From CAVSSX01 sp963730735 (GTDB lineage: Bacteria > Actinomycetota > Acidimicrobiia > Acidimicrobiales > RAAP-2): 64,000 bases of DNA. This document shows positions 39,953 through 47,860 of this stretch, in pieces. The notes beneath the pieces were generated by a model, which saw nothing but the letters and a program-made list of their open reading frames with translations, made no database searches and was not told the DNA's origin. A program made the translations under genes and the position numbers. Location: the NCBI GenBank assembly GCA_963730735.1, contig CAVSSX010000007.1, positions 1,178,001-1,242,000 of the forward strand. The letters run 5' to 3'. Numbering within the stretch: the stretch's first letter is position 1; every line of letters begins with the position of its first letter.

Positions 39953-41104
39953 CTAGGAGGCGGCGATGCCCTGCCCGCCGGCCGCACCGGCCACGAGCGT
40001 CGAGCCGATCTCCGCCAGGCTTCCGTTGGCGTTGACCTGGAATTCATCCACGATGCCGTTGCCGCCGGTCTGGACGTAGAGGTAGTGGCCGTCCGGCGTC
40101 GCCGAGGCATCCACCGTGCCCGGATCGGTCGGCGTGGCCCCGAGCAGCGAGAGCTGACCGTTCCAGCTCGACCGGTACCCGCTGGTGGAGTTGGCCGAGG
40201 TGTTGCCGGTGAACAGCAGACTTCCGGCAGTCGTCACCCAGCAGAGCCCGGTCTGTCCGCTGGCCAACGAGTTCAGCGGGCTCACCGTGCCATCACGATT
40301 GAGGGCGAATGTCTCGAGGGCGCTGGGTCCGGCCTCACCGATCACCAGATGCCCGGCCTGGTCGAAGGTGATGGCGAACGGGACGGCACCGGCGACGGTG
40401 TTGACCACCGGGGTCGGCGAGAGATAGCCAAACCATCCGACGTTGAAGACGTCGATGGCGTTGGAGCTGGCTTTGGTCGTGACGATCAACTGCGAACCGT
40501 CCGGGCTGTAGGCGACCTGACCGGGGGTGTGGGTGAACTGGGTCGCGTCGGTCGGAATGGTCAGGTTCAAGGCCCGGTTCGATCCCGGCAGCGCAAAGAG
40601 GTGCCCGAACGCGTTGACGTACTCCTGGACCGTCCCACCGTTGCCGGCGTTGAGCACCGACACGAGGTTGCCGTGGGCGGCGACGCTCACCGGGAAGGTC
40701 CCGCCCGAAGCCACGACCTGGCGCAGCGCCAAGGTGTCACCCCGGACCGAGAACAAAGAAATGGTGTTGCTACCGGCGTTCACCGCGTAGAGGGTGTTGC
40801 TCGCCGCGTCGTAGGTCAGCGAACCCTGTGATCCCAGGTGGTCCACCTGGGATCCGTTGAGGACGCCGCCCAGACCACCGGTGTTGTAGGTGCCTTCGAG
40901 GGTGAGCGCACCGTTGTACCCTCGGGCGTAGGCGGCGATCTGGTTGCCAGCGGGGTTGTCGGTCTGGACGAACACGGCGTGCCCGTCGCCGCCGAACTGG
41001 CCCGGGAAGAAGCCGTTGGCACCTGCCGCGGTGGGAACGGCGAACGCGGCGAGGCCGAGAACGGCGCCCGATCCAACGGCCAGCCGGGTGATTCGTTTTT
41101 TCAT
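39953..41104 (-). CDS. Secreted beta-propeller protein (lactonase/YncE-like)
   Basis: 383 residues from ATG 41104 with AAGGAGA upstream. Signal peptide: MKKRITRLAVGSGAVLGLAA with cleavage near AAGA (residue 29). The mature protein is a seven-bladed type propeller with repeated blades such as LTYDAASNTLYAVNAGSNTI, VAYSPDGSQLIVT, ATPDGHYLYVQTGGNGIVDEF. This resembles 6-phosphogluconolactonase-like (Lactonase) propellers, here exported. No catalytic residues can be assigned. It is divergent from an ECF sigma factor, and its leader contains a hairpin covering part of the ribosome site. Confidence 0.85.
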   Translation of the reverse strand: MKKRITRLAVGSGAVLGLAAFAVPTAAGANGFFPGQFGGDGHAVFVQTDNPAGNQIAAYARGYNGALTLEGTYNTGGLGGVLNGSQVDHLGSQGSLTYDAASNTLYAVNAGSNTISLFSVRGDTLALRQVVASGGTFPVSVAAHGNLVSVLNAGNGGTVQEYVNAFGHLFALPGSNRALNLTIPTDATQFTHTPGQVAYSPDGSQLIVTTKASSNAIDVFNVGWFGYLSPTPVVNTVAGAVPFAITFDQAGHLVIGEAGPSALETFALNRDGTVSPLNSLASGQTGLCWVTTAGSLLFTGNTSANSTSGYRSSWNGQLSLLGATPTDPGTVDASATPDGHYLYVQTGGNGIVDEFQVNANGSLAEIGSTLVAGAAGGQGIAAS

Positions 41105-41109
41105 TGCGT

Positions 41110-41138
41110 CTCCTTGGTAGCGACGACCTCTTACCAAG
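41110..41138 (-). promoter_or_regulatory. Leader hairpin overlapping the ribosome site of the propeller gene
   Basis: In the mRNA of the beta-propeller gene, CTTGGTA (41138-41132) can pair with TACCAAG (41119-41113) around 12 bases. The 3' arm includes the AAG of the AAGGAG ribosome site (41115-41110). The stem is seven base pairs, mostly A-U/G-C mixed, so it may tune rather than block translation. Confidence 0.4.
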
Positions 41139-41218
41139 TGCAGTCCTCGGCTCCGCCGGAGCGTTACGTCGGGTCCTGCGCCCGCCAGTCGCGGGTAGAT
41201 CGACGCGGTTGCAGACTT

Positions 41219-41821
41219 ATGCTGCGGACCGTGGACATGGACATCGACGGTCTACGTCGCCTTCGCGAGGGTGACGAGGACGCCTTCGTCGTGCTCGTGG
41301 CCCAGTATCAGCAGTCGATGCTTCGCCTGGCGCGGTCCATGGTCGCCAGCAATGCCGTGGCCGAAGAGATCGTGCAGGACACGTGGATGGGGGTGGTGCG
41401 AGGCATCGACCGATTCGAGGGTCGTTCCTCGCTCAAGACCTGGCTGTTCCAGATATTGGTCAATCGGGCGAGGTCAGCCGGATCCAAGGAGCATGTCAAC
41501 GCGCCGATCGAGTCGCTCCACGCGGTCGACCCGATTCGATTCGACGCCAGTGGTCATTGGGCCGACCCGTTGGACCGGTGGCAAGAGGACCTCGAGTCGC
41601 GGCTCGACGCCGAGCAACTGCTTCCTCTACTGGAAGCAGCTCTCGACGATCTACCGCCTCGCCAGCGGCAAGTGGTGCTATTGCGTGACGTCGAAGGCCT
41701 CTCGCATGACGAGACGTGCGACTCACTGGGCATAAGTACCGGCAATCAACGAGTGCTCCTGCATCGAGGTCGCTCTCGTTTGCGGGAGGTTCTCGAGGCG
41801 AGGATGGAGAAGGACAGATGA
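41219..41821 (+). CDS. ECF-family RNA polymerase sigma factor
   Basis: 200 residues from ATG 41219; an in-frame ATG at 41237 (MDIDGLRRLREGD) is equally possible, as neither has a good ribosome site. Region 2: FVVLVAQYQQSMLRLARSMV, AEEIVQDTWMGVVRGIDRFE, LKTWLFQILVNRARS. Region 4: LLEAALDDLPPRQRQVVLLR, GLSHDETCDSLGISTGNQRV. Size and both regions fit group 4 sigma factors. Its stop overlaps the start of a zinc-type anti-sigma gene, which should hold it inactive until a signal. The divergent exported propeller is a possible target. Confidence 0.92.
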   Translation: MLRTVDMDIDGLRRLREGDEDAFVVLVAQYQQSMLRLARSMVASNAVAEEIVQDTWMGVVRGIDRFEGRSSLKTWLFQILVNRARSAGSKEHVNAPIESLHAVDPIRFDASGHWADPLDRWQEDLESRLDAEQLLPLLEAALDDLPPRQRQVVLLRDVEGLSHDETCDSLGISTGNQRVLLHRGRSRLREVLEARMEKDR

Positions 41822-42072
41822 TCCTGCTGCGGCGGAGAGACATCGTGTGCCAGCAAGCGGTCGAGTTGGTGACCGACTACCTCGAGGGCGCGCTGTCCCG
41901 TCGCGACCGACGGCGGTTCGAGGCACACCTTGCGGGATGCCCGAACTGCTCGGCCTATCTCGAGCAAATCCGGTTGACCATCGCGTTGACCGGGTCGATC
42001 GCCCCCGACGAGCTGACGCCGGAGGCCACCGAGGACCTGGTCAACCTCTTTCGGCGTTGGCGATCGGGGTAG
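41818..42072 (+). CDS. Zinc-type anti-sigma factor (ZAS, soluble)
   Basis: 84 residues, ATGA-coupled to the sigma factor gene. It contains the ZAS motif as HLAGCPNCSAYLEQ (HxxxCxxC) preceded by a cysteine in IVCQQAVELV, giving four zinc ligands of the RsrA/ChrR type. No membrane helix is present, so it is a cytosolic sensor. The zinc site suggests redox or similar control of sigma release. The short C-terminal tail after the motif (about 30 residues) is all helical. Confidence 0.88.
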   Translation: MILLRRRDIVCQQAVELVTDYLEGALSRRDRRRFEAHLAGCPNCSAYLEQIRLTIALTGSIAPDELTPEATEDLVNLFRRWRSG

Positions 42073-42229
42073 CCGCTCCAGGTGCCGGCATCCGGGCGAC
42101 CTGGACGCCTCTCCTCCGGGGCACTGCCCATCGTCATCCCACGGCGAGTCGATCCTCGGTGATGCCGGGTTGCCCACACCAGACCTTGGGTAGGTGCGAG
42201 ACAAGGGCCCAACGACGACGGGAGATGCC

Positions 42230-42397
42230 GTGCCGCTCTACGACGAAGTCCATGAGATCCTCGATCCTGGTGTCGACCGGATCGAGGAAGGGAAGCATCC
42301 CGACATCGGGGACGCGATGAACCTCCTTGGTCGAGTGGTCGCAGCCATCGAGCACTTGGCCCGGCGGATCGACGAGGCCGGCGCCCTCGGGTCCTGA
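42230..42397 (+). CDS. Small hypothetical protein, 55 residues
   Basis: GTG at 42230 with GGGAG six bases upstream; the frame also offers a GTG at 42194. The sequence (LYDEVHEILDPGVDRIEEGK, then AMNLLGRVVAAIEHLARRID) is strongly helical and amphipathic, perhaps a small helical dimer. No family recognised. Its position after the anti-sigma gene suggests, without proof, membership in the same transcript. Confidence 0.45.
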   Translation: MPLYDEVHEILDPGVDRIEEGKHPDIGDAMNLLGRVVAAIEHLARRIDEAGALGS

Positions 42398-42492
42398 GTC
42401 CCTGACGTTGTCGGGGGTCGGGCTGACGTCCCGACCGGTTGCCAGCCTGGGCGCCGGCCCGCCTCGGCCAACGGTGTGCCACTATCGCTCGT

Positions 42493-43131
42493 ATGGCGGC
42501 GACCACGGACGGAACCACTCGGTCGCGGCGTGTCGTGGCGGTCGAGTTCGTGACCCTCGACGGCGTCATGCAGGGACTGGCCGGTTCCGACGAAGACCGG
42601 GACGAGGGCTTCGCCTACAGCGGGTGGGGCGCCCCGTACGGCGACGAGGTACTGGCTCGGCACGCCGGCCAGGGGATGGGCCAGACCAGCGCCTACCTCT
42701 TCGGTCGGAAGACCTACGAGCACATGGCTGCGCATTGGCCCCACGAGCCCGATGAGAACCCGATCGCCGCCAGCATGAATGCGCTGCCGAAATACGTCGT
42801 GACTCGGACGCTCCGGGAGGACGACCTGACCTGGGTCAACAGCCACGTGATCGACGGCGATGTCGTCGAAGCCGTCCGGGCCCTTACCTCGGAGGGCGAA
42901 GGGGCCATCACGGTGCTCGGGAGCGGCGAGCTGGTGCAGACGCTCATCGCCAACGACTTGGTCGACACGTACCAGCTCATGCTGCATCCGCTGGTCCTCG
43001 GTGCGGGCAGCACCCTGTTCCGGGGCTACCGGCACCCGGTGCGGCTGCGACTCACGGACCACACCGCCACCAGCACCGGCGTGCTGCTGCTCACCTACGA
43101 ACGCGACCCCGGAGCGGTCCGGGACGTCTGA
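42493..43131 (+). CDS. Dihydrofolate-reductase-like / RibD C-terminal domain protein
   Basis: 212 residues from ATG 42493. The RibD_C/DHFR-like fold is clear: VVAVEFVTLDGVMQG, YLFGRKTYEHMAAHWP, PKYVVTRTL, ITVLGSGELVQTLIANDLVD, and the terminal LMLHPLVLGAGSTLF. This large actinobacterial group (DfrA-like, YyaP/YqjY) binds NADPH or flavin; substrates are mostly unknown. Complete, monocistronic in appearance. Confidence 0.9.
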   Translation: MAATTDGTTRSRRVVAVEFVTLDGVMQGLAGSDEDRDEGFAYSGWGAPYGDEVLARHAGQGMGQTSAYLFGRKTYEHMAAHWPHEPDENPIAASMNALPKYVVTRTLREDDLTWVNSHVIDGDVVEAVRALTSEGEGAITVLGSGELVQTLIANDLVDTYQLMLHPLVLGAGSTLFRGYRHPVRLRLTDHTATSTGVLLLTYERDPGAVRDV

Positions 43132-43245
43132 CCACACTCGGCCATGGGTCGGGCGGTGGCCCACGGCGCCGGAGCCCCGGCCCGGGCGGTCGTTGGGCCC
43201 AGCGGTACAGCGTCCAGTGGCGCCGCGGGGGCTTAGCCTCGTCAG

Positions 43246-43456
43246 ATGGGCACCGAGTCGGTCCACACCATTGTCCTCGTTGGAGGTCCTGGATGGTCGA
43301 GAACATGAGGTCGACGGCGATCCCGGCGAACTGCTCGTAGAGATGACGGACGGGCAGCGGCACCTCTATTGGCGGGCCTACAGGGATCAACGTCTCCCCG
43401 ACGGCCGAACGGTGCCGGTGAACTCCCACGTGAGTCGGAAACTCGGCCCGAGCTAG
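43246..43456 (+). pseudogene. Short hypothetical gene, apparently frameshifted
   Basis: Coding-like sequence in one frame (REHEVDGDPGELLVEMTDGQ, then HLYWRAYRDQRLPDGRTVPV) runs to a stop at 43456 but has no start codon of its own except a weak TTG at 43280. The ATG at 43246 in the neighbouring frame would supply MGTESVHTIVLVGG if one extra base lay near 43285-43295; length minus one is divisible by three. Product about 69 residues, unknown function. Confidence 0.4.
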
Positions 43457-43464
43457 GAGCGCTT

Positions 43465-43806
43465 GTGTTCGACAGGTGGAGACGCGGCTATCGCCTACTC
43501 ACCGTGGATGCACCGCCGGTGGTCGTTTCGGTCGAGGGCCTGGGGGCACGCAACCTCTGGGTGTTCGCCCGCTCCATGGCGTTCGGCCTTCTCGTGGCCG
43601 ACAGCAACTACGAGGGCCAGAACCTCCGATCCAACGTCCTGATCAGAGACTTGACGGACGAAGTCGTCTATGAGGACGGCCCGTTCACCTGGGATCTGTC
43701 GCGGGTGCTCGCCAGAGAGTGGGCCGCAGCTATCGAGTCGTTTGGCCTTTCCGATGCGCTATTCCGTATCGCCAATGGTTGGCGGCTTCCGCCAGCGCCT
43801 GCCTGA
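43465..43806 (+). CDS. Hypothetical protein, 113 residues
   Basis: GTG 43465 follows AGGAGC directly after the stop of the short upstream gene. The sequence VFDRWRRGYRLLTVDAPPVV, LGARNLWVFARSMAFGLLVA, LTDEVVYEDGPFTWDLSRVL reads as a well-folded alpha/beta domain but matches nothing I recognise. It was probably one unit with the preceding short gene. After it, 280 bases up to 44087 have no supported gene; a frame with a hydrophobic helix (TRFAYPLTFAFVYGSSLMGL) is noted but has no start. Confidence 0.55.
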   Translation: MFDRWRRGYRLLTVDAPPVVVSVEGLGARNLWVFARSMAFGLLVADSNYEGQNLRSNVLIRDLTDEVVYEDGPFTWDLSRVLAREWAAAIESFGLSDALFRIANGWRLPPAPA

Positions 43807-44087
43807 GGCACCACGGCGGCGCCGATCGCTTTCACTGAATAGGCCTGGTTTTGGGTATCGGTCCATCGCGGCGGAAGGATCAGGCAAGCGACTGAACCGC
43901 TGGATAGAGGCGACGCGATTCGCGTACCCGCTCACCTTCGCTTTCGTCTACGGGTCGTCACTGATGGGCCTGTGCGTGGGTTTCTCGGCCGCTCTCTGGC
44001 CTGCCGTCCCATCTCGCCCTCCCTATCTTCTCGTCTGACCTGTTGAACGTAGTGCGATGCAGTTCAGCCGCCTGAGATGCTTTCGTC

Positions 44088-44837
44088 ATGATGTGGAAGG
44101 AAATCGATCCGGAGCACGTCCCTGACCAAGAAACGGTCTCGTTCCGCTTTCGGGTCACCGGAACTTCGATCCTCGAGGCGAGGTCACGGGCCCTCGACAC
44201 CGGGACGGACGTTCACCTGGGCGTGGGTGCGATGGTCGGGGAGGTGAAGAAGAGCCCGGGGTGGTGGAACAACGTGCTGCTAACCAGGGCAAACCATCGA
44301 TACGACCTTGGTGCGGCTGACGAACTGGTCGCCACGGGTCTGATCGGTCCGAGGTCCTACAGTTTCAACGACCCTGGCGCTCAGATCTGGGTCATGCTCG
44401 ATTTCCAGTGGACACCCGCAGGGTCGTTTGTTGAACTGACCGAAGATCCTCGCTGGACCGAGGGCGAGCCGATGTTGGCGTGGCGACGGAACTCACCACC
44501 AGAGACCGTCCCTGACGCTCTCACCCATGATCCCTGGATTGTGCCGATTCAACGAGTTTGGTTGCGAGAGAACCCCCGGGAGCTCTGGTCGTCCGGCACC
44601 TACGGTTGGGGCAACCACCTGCACTCTTTCGTGGTCGAGGAGTCGCCTGACGCAGTGCGGCTCACCTGTCGAGTTGGCACGACTGATGAATATCGGCTGG
44701 CGGTCCAGAGGGCCGAAGAATCGGGCGTGCAAATGGCGAGGCCGGCGATCGCCCACGTATGGGCGGTTCGTTCTCTGTTGGTCGCACCCCTCGGCGGACG
44801 CCAGGTGTACTTCCGCGCCGATGGGGTGGCTCTCTGA
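44088..44837 (+). CDS. Hypothetical protein, 249 residues
   Basis: ATG 44088. A soluble, tryptophan-rich protein: KKSPGWWNNVLLTRANHRYD, FNDPGAQIWVMLDFQW, WLRENPRELWSSGTYGWGNH. No signal peptide or membrane helix, no recognised domain. Codon use is less GC-extreme than in the housekeeping genes further right, as for its neighbours from 42 to 46 kb. Whether it is translated from ATG 44088 or the next codon (also ATG) cannot be said. Confidence 0.55.
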   Translation: MMWKEIDPEHVPDQETVSFRFRVTGTSILEARSRALDTGTDVHLGVGAMVGEVKKSPGWWNNVLLTRANHRYDLGAADELVATGLIGPRSYSFNDPGAQIWVMLDFQWTPAGSFVELTEDPRWTEGEPMLAWRRNSPPETVPDALTHDPWIVPIQRVWLRENPRELWSSGTYGWGNHLHSFVVEESPDAVRLTCRVGTTDEYRLAVQRAEESGVQMARPAIAHVWAVRSLLVAPLGGRQVYFRADGVAL

Positions 44838-44869
44838 CAGGAGGGGCGTCGCCGCTAACCAGTGGTCAG

Positions 44870-45058
44870 CTACCCGGTGCCGTGGGCTGGCCCCCGAGCC
44901 AACAGCGGACCGACGAAACCTGCGACACCCCCCACGATGACCAGGACTCCCCAGGCCAGGGAGACGGACACAGCCACAAGAATCCCAGCGACGATGATGA
45001 CCCCCGAGACGGTAATCGTCCTGCCGATGGGAAGTTGCTTCCCGCCGTTGTTTGCCAT
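44870..45058 (-). CDS. Small two-helix membrane protein, 62 residues
   Basis: From ATG 45058: MANNGGKQLPIGRTITVSGV followed by two hydrophobic segments separated by only a few residues (about 18-38 and 42-57). The frame is open further upstream; no strong ribosome site marks the start. No family recognised. It stands in tandem with another small membrane protein gene on the same strand. Confidence 0.5.
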   Translation of the reverse strand: MANNGGKQLPIGRTITVSGVIIVAGILVAVSVSLAWGVLVIVGGVAGFVGPLLARGPAHGTG

Positions 45059-45084
45059 GTGAGGAGCAATACCCAGATCGCCAG

Positions 45085-45348
45085 TCAGGGCTCCTCGGGC
45101 GGTCCGCTGGCACCGTGGTGATGAGGTTCTCTCGGTGGTCCCCATCCGGCTCGTTCGGCGTTCCGCACGATGATGTCGTTCGCCTCAGCAACCTCGGCCC
45201 GACGCTGTGACTTGGTCTTGGTCAGGCGACGCCCGATGACGCCCGCGGCGGCGAGGACAGCCAGGATGATCAACAGCCCGATGCCGTAAGCCGGGGTGCG
45301 GACCCACTCGCCTGCCTGGGCGGTGAGAGCGGCGACGTGCGGGTTCAT
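45085..45348 (-). CDS. Small single-span membrane protein, 87 residues
   Basis: From ATG 45348: one helix (YGIGLLIILAVLAAAGVIG, about residues 21-39) then a basic stretch RRLTKTKSQRR and a soluble tail ending in GPPREPHHHGASGPPEEP. The start is uncertain because no ribosome site is evident and the frame is open upstream. Function unknown; possibly a pair with the next small membrane protein gene. Confidence 0.5.
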   Translation of the reverse strand: MNPHVAALTAQAGEWVRTPAYGIGLLIILAVLAAAGVIGRRLTKTKSQRRAEVAEANDIIVRNAERAGWGPPREPHHHGASGPPEEP

Positions 45349-45437
45349 GCCGTGGAGGTACCCCGACTGGTCGCCGGGCACTCCATGGCTCGGCGGTTCT
45401 GGTGGCAGCCCGGAGTCGCGCCTGACAGTGTCTGCCC

Positions 45438-45785
45438 ATGCAGTTCGACGTTTTGTTCGCCGGGGTCCCGACGTCGGACCTCGCCCTCGCCGTCGAGTGG
45501 TACTCCTCCCTGCTGGGTCGACCACCGGACATCAAGCCCAACGACACCGAGGTGATGTGGCGGTTGAACGACGGGGCGTGGTTGTTGGTGCTTCTGGACC
45601 CCGAACGAGCCGGGAGCGCCTTGGTCAACGTCGCCGTGCCGGATCTCGATGCCGTGAGGTCCGAGACCGCCGAGCGGGGGAAGTTCAGCCACCCGATCGA
45701 GACAGTCGAGGGAGCCGGGCGCAAGGCCAGCTACGTCGATCTCGAAGGCAACTCGATCACCTTCATCGAGGTGTCGGCCTCATAG
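45438..45785 (+). CDS. VOC/glyoxalase-family protein
   Basis: 115 residues from ATG 45438: FDVLFAGVPTSDLALAVEWY, LLGRPPDIKPND, and the second module LVNVAVPDLDAVRSETAERG with SYVDLEGNSITFIEV at the end. Size is that of a two-module VOC monomer. Metal ligands are incomplete, so a binding or resistance role is as likely as catalysis. Confidence 0.85.
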   Translation: MQFDVLFAGVPTSDLALAVEWYSSLLGRPPDIKPNDTEVMWRLNDGAWLLVLLDPERAGSALVNVAVPDLDAVRSETAERGKFSHPIETVEGAGRKASYVDLEGNSITFIEVSAS

Positions 45786-45816
45786 CTCCAGCTTCGAACC
45801 GACGGCAACTCCTGAT

Positions 45817-45921
45817 GTGCACCTTTCCGACGGCGTAACCCCCGAGATGGCCGAGGCCCTGCGTCGCGGAGAAGACGTGCTGCCGGGGCAGCCGAGCCGG
45901 GAGAGGCTGGGGGAGCGCTGA
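45817..45921 (+). CDS. Possible 34-residue peptide or gene remnant
   Basis: GTG 45817 opens VHLSDGVTPEMAEALRRGED and ends VLPGQPSRERLGER. The composition is protein-like, resembling the C-terminal tail of a small soluble protein, and it may be a remnant. No clear ribosome site. Confidence 0.25.
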   Translation: MHLSDGVTPEMAEALRRGEDVLPGQPSRERLGER

Positions 45922-46042
45922 CGGCTGCACTCCTCGCCTGAAACGCCCCTATTCCGGGGAACTCCGTTGTCAATCGGTCGTCACTCTGGCCGAACAACAC
46001 AACGGTTACTGAATCGAAAAGCCCCTCACCAGGGAAAACAAG

Positions 46043-46116
46043 TGGAGGTGATGGGACTCGAACCCACGAACCTCTTGACTGCCAGTCAAGCGCTCTACCA
46101 GCTGAGCTACACCCCC
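46043..46116 (-). tRNA. tRNA-Ala (anticodon GGC)
   Basis: A complete cloverleaf on the minus strand: acceptor arm GGGGGTG/CACCTCC with discriminator A, D-arm GCTC..GAGC, anticodon stem CTTGA/TCAAG with loop CTGGCAG, and T-arm GTGGG-TTCGAGT-CCCAT. The anticodon is GGC, reading GCC/GCU alanine codons. The acceptor stem has the G3:U70 pair, the identity element for alanyl-tRNA synthetase, which confirms the assignment. CCA is not encoded. Confidence 0.95.
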
Positions 46117-46121
46117 GTACC

Positions 46122-46152
46122 TGGTCAGAAGGTTGTTCGAACCTTCTGACCA
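46122..46152. terminator. Perfect hairpin just upstream of tRNA-Ala
   Basis: TGGTCAGAAGGTT (46122-46134) pairs perfectly with AACCTTCTGACCA (46140-46152) around GTTCG. It lies between the stop of the VOC gene at 46280 and the tRNA 5' end, five bases from the latter. It could end the VOC transcript or mark the tRNA leader for processing. Confidence 0.5.
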
Positions 46153-46279
46153 CACTCCGTTCGCAGCGTGTGGATAGCTGCTGCGAAACGGCAACCCGTA
46201 CGGCCGGTTCAGGATAGCCGAGCCCGAGACACCGCTGAGGCACGGTCGGGCCAGTCGGTCACGGCCGCCGCCCGCCTCG

Positions 46280-46633
46280 TCAGGCGGGCTGCCACAACTC
46301 GATGCGATTGCCCTCGGGATCGTTGACCCAGCCGAACTGTCCGACGCCGTCCATCTCCTGGATCTCGCCCGCCACGTCGGCGCCCAGACGGCGCAACTGG
46401 GCCAGCATGGCCTCGAGGTCCCGGACCCGGAAGTTGAGCATGGTCTGCTGGGTCGGCGAGCCGAAGTAGTCGGTGTCGGCGTCGAAGGCGGCGAACACCG
46501 TCGGACCCGGTTCCTGCACCCAGAGACCGTTGGCGTCGGCGTCCAGTCCCAGGCACTCGCGGTACCACCGGCCCAGCGCTGCCGGGTCAGAGGCCCGCAG
46601 GAAGTGTCCGCCGATGCCGAGCACCCGTTCCAT
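46280..46633 (-). CDS. VOC/glyoxalase-family protein
   Basis: 117 residues from ATG 46633; upstream frame is open but similarity starts at MERVLGIGGHFLRASDPAALG. Two VOC modules: GRWYRECLGLDADANGLWV and FRVRDLEAMLAQLRRLGADV, ending VNDPEGNRIELWQP with the metal-ligand Glu. GHF supplies a first His ligand, so a metal site is likely. Typical of the bleomycin-resistance/dioxygenase-like group. Divergent from the LLM oxidoreductase gene. Confidence 0.88.
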   Translation of the reverse strand: MERVLGIGGHFLRASDPAALGRWYRECLGLDADANGLWVQEPGPTVFAAFDADTDYFGSPTQQTMLNFRVRDLEAMLAQLRRLGADVAGEIQEMDGVGQFGWVNDPEGNRIELWQPA

Positions 46634-46793
46634 GGACCCATCATGCCAGGGAGGCCGTGGCCCTCCGGTGCCTCGAATCCTCCGATCGGAGGCGGCGAGG
46701 CACCGGAGGGGAATGAACGGCGTCATGGCCGCGTCGGGCGCGAGGATGGCGTCACCCCGGGCATCGACCCGTGGGCTGAGCCAAGGAGGGGGC

Positions 46794-47732
46794 ATGGCGG
46801 GTTCGCGCGCCTTGAAGATCTACGTGCCGTTGCCGGGGACCAACCACATGCCGAGGGTTCCCGACTGGAGCCGGCAGCTCATGGCGCCCGACTTCCAGGG
46901 GATCGCCCGCGTGGTCGACGACCTGGGCTTCGACGCCCTCACCACGCCCGAGCACTTCGCCATGCCCTACTGGGAGGTCCCGCGGCTCGGGACGTTCTGG
47001 CTGCACGGCACGACGGTGATGGCCTTCATCGCCGGCGCCACGACGAGGGTCCGGGTCGACGCCTCCGTGCTCGTTCTTCCCTACTACCAACCCCTGGCCC
47101 TGGCCAAGGCCATCACGACCCTCGACGTCCTGTCGGGCGGCCGCCTGAACATCTCCATCGGGGTCGGGCACGCCGAGGCCGAGTTCGCCGCCCTGGGCAT
47201 CCCCTTCCACGAGCGGGGGCGGCGGGCTGACGAGATCCTCGCCGCCATGCACGAGCTCTGGACGTCCGAGGAGCCCTCGTTCCACGGCGAGTTCTACGAC
47301 ATCGAGGGTCTGGCCTTCGAACCCAAGCCGCTGCAGCGACCCCGGCCACCCATCTACGTCGGCGGCAACTCGAAGGCGGCGCTGCGCCGGGCGGCCCGCC
47401 ACGACGGTTGGCAGCCCAACCCCACCGACTTCTCGTTGGACGACCTGCCGCCGCTGCTCGAATACCTCTACGACCAGCCCGAGCTGGCCACCAAGCGCGA
47501 CACCTTCGACATCAACTGGTTGGGGGGACCGCCGCTGTGGGAGTTCGAGACCTTCGCTTCGGCATCGCCGCAGGCCAGGGCGGCCTACCGGGACCGGGCG
47601 ATCGAGTGGTTCGAGACCCTCAAGGCCGCCGGGGCCACCCGGACGTCGCTGCCGGCGCCGCCCACGGCGTCGCTCGAGGAGTTCGCCGACCACCTCACGT
47701 GGTTCGCCGCCGAGATCGGCACCCAGCGCTGA
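46794..47732 (+). CDS. LLM-class F420-dependent oxidoreductase
   Basis: 312 residues from ATG 46794 after AAGGAGGGGG. Luciferase-like monooxygenase TIM barrel: IARVVDDLGFDALTTPEHFA, AFIAGATTRVRVDASVLVLP, LALAKAITTLDVLSGGRLNI, GVGHAEAEFAALGIPFHERG, KPLQRPRPPIYVGGNSKAAL. These segments are diagnostic of the TIGR03619-like F420 group of actinobacteria. It would use reduced F420 for a hydride transfer or monooxygenation; substrate unknown. Cytosolic. Confidence 0.92.
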   Translation: MAGSRALKIYVPLPGTNHMPRVPDWSRQLMAPDFQGIARVVDDLGFDALTTPEHFAMPYWEVPRLGTFWLHGTTVMAFIAGATTRVRVDASVLVLPYYQPLALAKAITTLDVLSGGRLNISIGVGHAEAEFAALGIPFHERGRRADEILAAMHELWTSEEPSFHGEFYDIEGLAFEPKPLQRPRPPIYVGGNSKAALRRAARHDGWQPNPTDFSLDDLPPLLEYLYDQPELATKRDTFDINWLGGPPLWEFETFASASPQARAAYRDRAIEWFETLKAAGATRTSLPAPPTASLEEFADHLTWFAAEIGTQR

Positions 47733-47747
47733 CGCCATCGGGCTCGA

Positions 47748-47788
47748 CGTCCCCCGCCCCTGGCCGTTCGGGGGAGCGGAGGGGGACG
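47748..47788. terminator. Hairpin between LLM oxidoreductase and leuS
   Basis: CGTCCCCC (47748-47755) pairs with GGGGGACG (47781-47788); inside, GCCCC can pair with GGGG. It lies 15 bases after the LLM stop and 73 before leuS. Termination of the upstream message is the simplest reading; a leader role for leuS is not excluded, but no T-box motif was found. Confidence 0.45.
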
Positions 47789-47860
47789 GGGGACTGCTCG
47801 CCCGCGGTGGGCGGTCGACCCACGTCCGGCCCTCGGCCCCGCAACCCTTAACATTCGGGG

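Noticed and set aside
43670..44038. 122-codon frame with a hydrophobic stretch after the 113-residue protein gene
   Set aside because: Its first half overlaps a better supported gene in another frame and no start lies before the hydrophobic part; possibly a remnant only.
42073..46117. Integrated mobile island at tRNA-Ala
   Set aside because: No integrase, transposase or repeated tRNA 3' end was found, so only a weak composition argument remains.
47733..47860. T-box leader for leuS
   Set aside because: No T-box sequence or specifier loop could be found; the hairpin there is better explained as a terminator of the upstream gene.
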